This document shows, one piece after another, positions 5,858-7,664 of a stretch of DNA of 7,664 bases. The notes under the pieces were generated by a model. It was given only the letters and a program-made list of their open reading frames with translations. It was not told where the DNA came from and did not search any database. This DNA is from Ignavibacteriales bacterium (GTDB lineage: Bacteria; Bacteroidota; Ignavibacteria; Ignavibacteriales; Ignavibacteriaceae), in NCBI GenBank assembly GCA_020061995.1, contig JAGUXE010000345.1:1-7664 (forward strand), given 5' to 3'. A program made the position numbers and the translations under genes. Numbering within the stretch: position 1 is the first letter of the stretch; each line of letters starts with the position of its first letter.

Positions 5858-5885
5858 TTGACAGTTTCGGGAATTTTGCTATAAT
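5858..5885 (+). promoter_or_regulatory. consensus sigma-70 promoter, TTGACA-N16-TATAAT
   Basis: TTGACA (5858-5863) and TATAAT (5880-5885) both match the sigma-70 consensus exactly, with a 16-bp spacer; transcription would start near 5892 toward the right. No convincing gene follows at once: a 71-codon TTG-start frame (5890-6105) has no ribosome site. The transcript could be a long leader of the radical SAM gene or a small RNA. Confidence 0.45.
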
Positions 5886-5891
5886 TGCATT

Positions 5892-6153
5892 GACAATATT
5901 AATGATTCTTTTCTTTAGTATTTTTTTTGAAGGGGTTGTTTTGGGTTATTTCTTCACTACTTCCACCGCAAACGGTTTTTCATATTGGGGTAATGAGACT
6001 ACTGATATTATTAGTGTTTCTACATCTCTATGTTTCTTCACAAAGAATTCAAATCTAATTTTTAATCATCATTTATATCTTACTGAAATGAGGGGATGCA
6101 GATGAAAAGTAGTCCATATAGGTTTCCTATTGCACAAACTTGTAACACCGCAA
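5892..6153. other. spacer without a supported gene
   Basis: The stretch is T-rich on the + strand. The only longer frame (5890-6105) starts with TTG, lacks a Shine-Dalgarno and encodes a Phe-rich hydrophobic peptide of low complexity, so I do not call it. An inverted copy of the arm-repeat core, ACTACTTCC, occurs at 5956-5964, probably by chance. A further rightward transcript could cross this stretch from the promoter at 5858. Confidence 0.4.
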
Positions 6154-6190
6154 TTGGAATAACACAGTAATTCTCTTTATAATTTATAAT
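6154..6190 (+). promoter_or_regulatory. promoter of the radical SAM gene
   Basis: TTGGAA (6154-6159) is followed after 18 bp by TATAAT (6178-6183), with a second overlapping TATAAT at 6185-6190. The position, about 20 bp before the start codon region, suits a short leader. AGGAAAA (6193-6199) then serves as ribosome site. Confidence 0.4.
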
Positions 6191-6206
6191 ATAGGAAAAG
6201 TATTCT

Positions 6207-7214
6207 ATGAGTAGAACGACAAATATCACTTTCTCGACTATAAGTTCAAAAGCACTTAATGTCCAGAAACAATTTGATCAATATGGATTCCCTTTTACTC
6301 TGAATCCTACAGTAGGTTGTTCTTTAGCGTGTAAATATTGTTACAGTCCTATTTTTGTGGCAAAGGTGGAAAACCAAAAACGGAAACAATTTTTTGAGAA
6401 TATAAGGGTAAAATTGGATCAACCAACCCGCCTTGATAAAGAATTGACCAAACTTTCGGTTTTACCTCAGCATTTGAAAAGGGTTCAGATTAATGAGACA
6501 AGCGAGTATTATTTACCCAAAGTCATCAAAGAACAAAAAAAAATAAATCGCGATCTGATGCTCGAAATACTAGAAGTTTTTGAGAAACAAGCTAAAAACG
6601 GAAACAAATGGATGCTTCATATACTAACAAAAAGTAATTTGATACTTCAACATATCGATAAACTTAAAGACCTTAAACACATGGTTCAAGTTGAAGTTAG
6701 TTTCGCTACGGGGGACGAAAGCATTAGACGACAAATTGAATTTTATACCATCCCAATTGACAAGCGATTAAAGGTAGTGGAGGAGCTATCAAATAATGAT
6801 ATCTTTGTGCGAATTATGGCAATGCCATTTTATGGTGACGATAACAAGATGCTCGATTTAAAAAATCGTGCTTTTAATGTTGGTGCAAAAGCATTCAAAA
6901 ATAAAGGGCTTAACTATTATGACTGGACACAATTAAAATCGCTTACGTATGACGACCTTATTAATGATAAGATCGAACGAGTCGCTGGTCGACCAGACTA
7001 TAAAAATCTTAATCTTATGATTAACAGTGGTGAAAAGATAAAGAATGGAACAACAGTTAAAGTGTTAATGCCCATCCCTAAACAATCGAATAACAAAATG
7101 ATGGATTGGTCTGCAATTTCAAAAATGAATGACCGGCTTGTAATGACCGACATGAATGAAATTAACTGTGGATATAATATGATCTCGAAAATAAATTGGG
7201 ACTATATTAAATAA
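6207..7214 (+). CDS. radical SAM protein, SPL/COG1533-like
   Basis: This 335-residue protein carries the radical SAM cluster motif CxxxCxxC as C38, C42 and C45 in LNPTVGCSLACKYCYSP. Such cysteines hold a 4Fe-4S cluster that splits S-adenosylmethionine. LHILTKSNLILQHIDKL (137-153) and VEVSFATGDESIRRQIEFYT (162-181), then KRLKVVEEL (186-194), match the TKSxxIxRDIDxL and SxxTxDxxxxRxxEP patterns of the spore photoproduct lyase-like family COG1533 (SplB/Rv2578c type). In place of the family's EPxAP it has EFYTIP. Substrate is unknown; true SPL activity is not claimed. ATG 6207 has AGGAAAA at 6193-6199. The C-terminal 100 residues (from YYDWTQLKSL) match nothing I know. Monocistronic as far as visible, bounded by a hairpin downstream. 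Confidence 0.8.
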   Translation: MSRTTNITFSTISSKALNVQKQFDQYGFPFTLNPTVGCSLACKYCYSPIFVAKVENQKRKQFFENIRVKLDQPTRLDKELTKLSVLPQHLKRVQINETSEYYLPKVIKEQKKINRDLMLEILEVFEKQAKNGNKWMLHILTKSNLILQHIDKLKDLKHMVQVEVSFATGDESIRRQIEFYTIPIDKRLKVVEELSNNDIFVRIMAMPFYGDDNKMLDLKNRAFNVGAKAFKNKGLNYYDWTQLKSLTYDDLINDKIERVAGRPDYKNLNLMINSGEKIKNGTTVKVLMPIPKQSNNKMMDWSAISKMNDRLVMTDMNEINCGYNMISKINWDYIK

Positions 7215-7333
7215 GCGATGCGATTTCCTTGCCTAATTTTGATAAACGAAATAAACGTCAAAAAAATTGGTAGGTGATTTTGTTTTAGGGAGTTTTAGCC
7301 CGAACGGTATTTCGTACTAATGTTACAAAAAAT

Positions 7334-7351
7334 AGCCGATGTCAATCGGCT
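7334..7351. terminator. bidirectional hairpin terminator
   Basis: AGCCGAT (7334-7340) and ATCGGCT (7345-7351) form a perfect 7-bp stem with a GTCA loop. The minus strand has the better T-run (ATTTTTT), the plus strand a weaker one (CAATTTCT). It separates the radical SAM gene from the outer-membrane gene. The 120 bp before it, after the radical SAM stop, show nothing recognisable. Confidence 0.55.
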
Positions 7352-7388
7352 CAATTTCTAGTCATACACTTATAGGAAAAAATAAAGT

Positions 7389-7664
7389 TTGAAAAAATCA
7401 TTTCTATTTCTTTTTTTGTTTTTATTAAATATTATGAACTTTGGTCAATCCATTGATGGATATGGAATCAAAGTTGGTTGGGGTTTAACTAATCATAGTT
7501 GGGAATATGATCCTTCAATTAATGTAAAACTTGATTGGGAAAATAATTCTGGAATTACAGCAAGAGCATTTGCTGATATTTCCTTTTTATCTTTTTTAAA
7601 TGTTGAAGCCGAGATTGGTTATGCACAAAAAGGTGCAAAATATAAAATAGCTGTAACAACAATG
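7389..7664 (+). CDS. outer-membrane beta-barrel protein, 5' part (3' end beyond window)
   Basis: The frame starts with TTG at 7389, since a TAA stop lies two codons upstream and the next ATG (7434) would remove the signal peptide. AGGAAAA (7374-7380) is the ribosome site, the same type as for the radical SAM gene. Residues 1-20 (LKKSFLFLFLFLLNIMNFGQ) are a Lys-then-Phe/Leu signal peptide, with cleavage likely near GQS. What follows alternates as short beta-strands with aromatic and glycine residues (YGIKVGWGLTNHSW, NVEAEIGYAQKGAKYKI), typical of the PorT/OMP_b-brl_2 barrels of Bacteroidota. Expected location is the outer membrane; function is unknown. Ninety-two codons are visible. Confidence 0.75.
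   Translation, partial: MKKSFLFLFLFLLNIMNFGQSIDGYGIKVGWGLTNHSWEYDPSINVKLDWENNSGITARAFADISFLSFLNVEAEIGYAQKGAKYKIAVTTM

Noticed and set aside
5956..5964. ACTACTTCC, inverted copy of the right arm-repeat core
   Set aside because: A single copy 2.3 kb from the core with no tRNA or integrase nearby; probably coincidence.
5890..6105. 71-codon hydrophobic frame with TTG start
   Set aside because: No Shine-Dalgarno, Phe/Thr-rich low-complexity sequence and no family likeness; the T-rich DNA explains it.
1..7664. CRISPR array, rRNA or complete insertion sequence
   Set aside because: No regularly spaced repeats with unique spacers, no rRNA-like segments and no transposase gene on either strand.

Overview
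The window is AT-rich bacterial DNA. It looks like the FCB group, most plausibly Bacteroidota or Ignavibacteriota. The evidence is modest: a TTG(N17)TATCTTTG promoter of the Bacteroidota -33/-7 type in front of the DUF72 gene, a tRNA 3' end without encoded CCA, and a C-terminal-truncated outer-membrane beta-barrel gene of the PorT/OMP_b-brl type. I cannot place it more precisely.

Left part (1 to about 3700): the integrase-bearing end of an integrative element. In order, all on the + strand, it holds: (i) the 3' part of a gene for a protein with a family-A-like single-subunit polymerase palm signature; (ii) an intergenic stretch with overlapping palindromes; (iii) two tiny genes (53 and 26 codons), each with a clear Shine-Dalgarno; (iv) a stable hairpin; (v) a MerR/HTH_17-type excisionase-like protein; (vi) a tyrosine recombinase 6 bp downstream of it; (vii) three tandem 12-bp repeats; (viii) a 3' half of tRNA-Lys(CTT) on the minus strand with its terminator, broken exactly at the anticodon loop; (ix) two more 12-bp repeats of a related sequence on the far side. 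Points vii to ix read as an attachment site with integrase arm sites on both sides of the core.

The geometry is unusual. The integrase lies on the 3' side of the tRNA half, where an intact tRNA would be expected, yet the 5' half is missing and arm-like sites flank both sides. That is what an attP looks like: a circular form, or the junction between two tandem elements. Loss of the tRNA 5' half by later deletion is the alternative.

Right part (about 3700 to 7664): a 550-bp stretch with no recognisable gene, then a nitroreductase-like flavoprotein (+), a convergent DUF72/YecE-like TIM-barrel gene (-), a 430-bp spacer containing a textbook sigma-70 promoter with no clear gene, an SPL/COG1533-like radical SAM gene (+), a bidirectional hairpin terminator, and the start of an outer-membrane beta-barrel gene that runs off the window. 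These could be chromosome, or cargo of a second element if the tandem reading is right.

The best candidate for something under-described is the compact module polymerase-like protein + mini-ORFs + Xis + Int + tRNA-Lys att site. A polymerase-like enzyme beside the integration genes suggests a small self-replicating integrative element. The replication role is inference.
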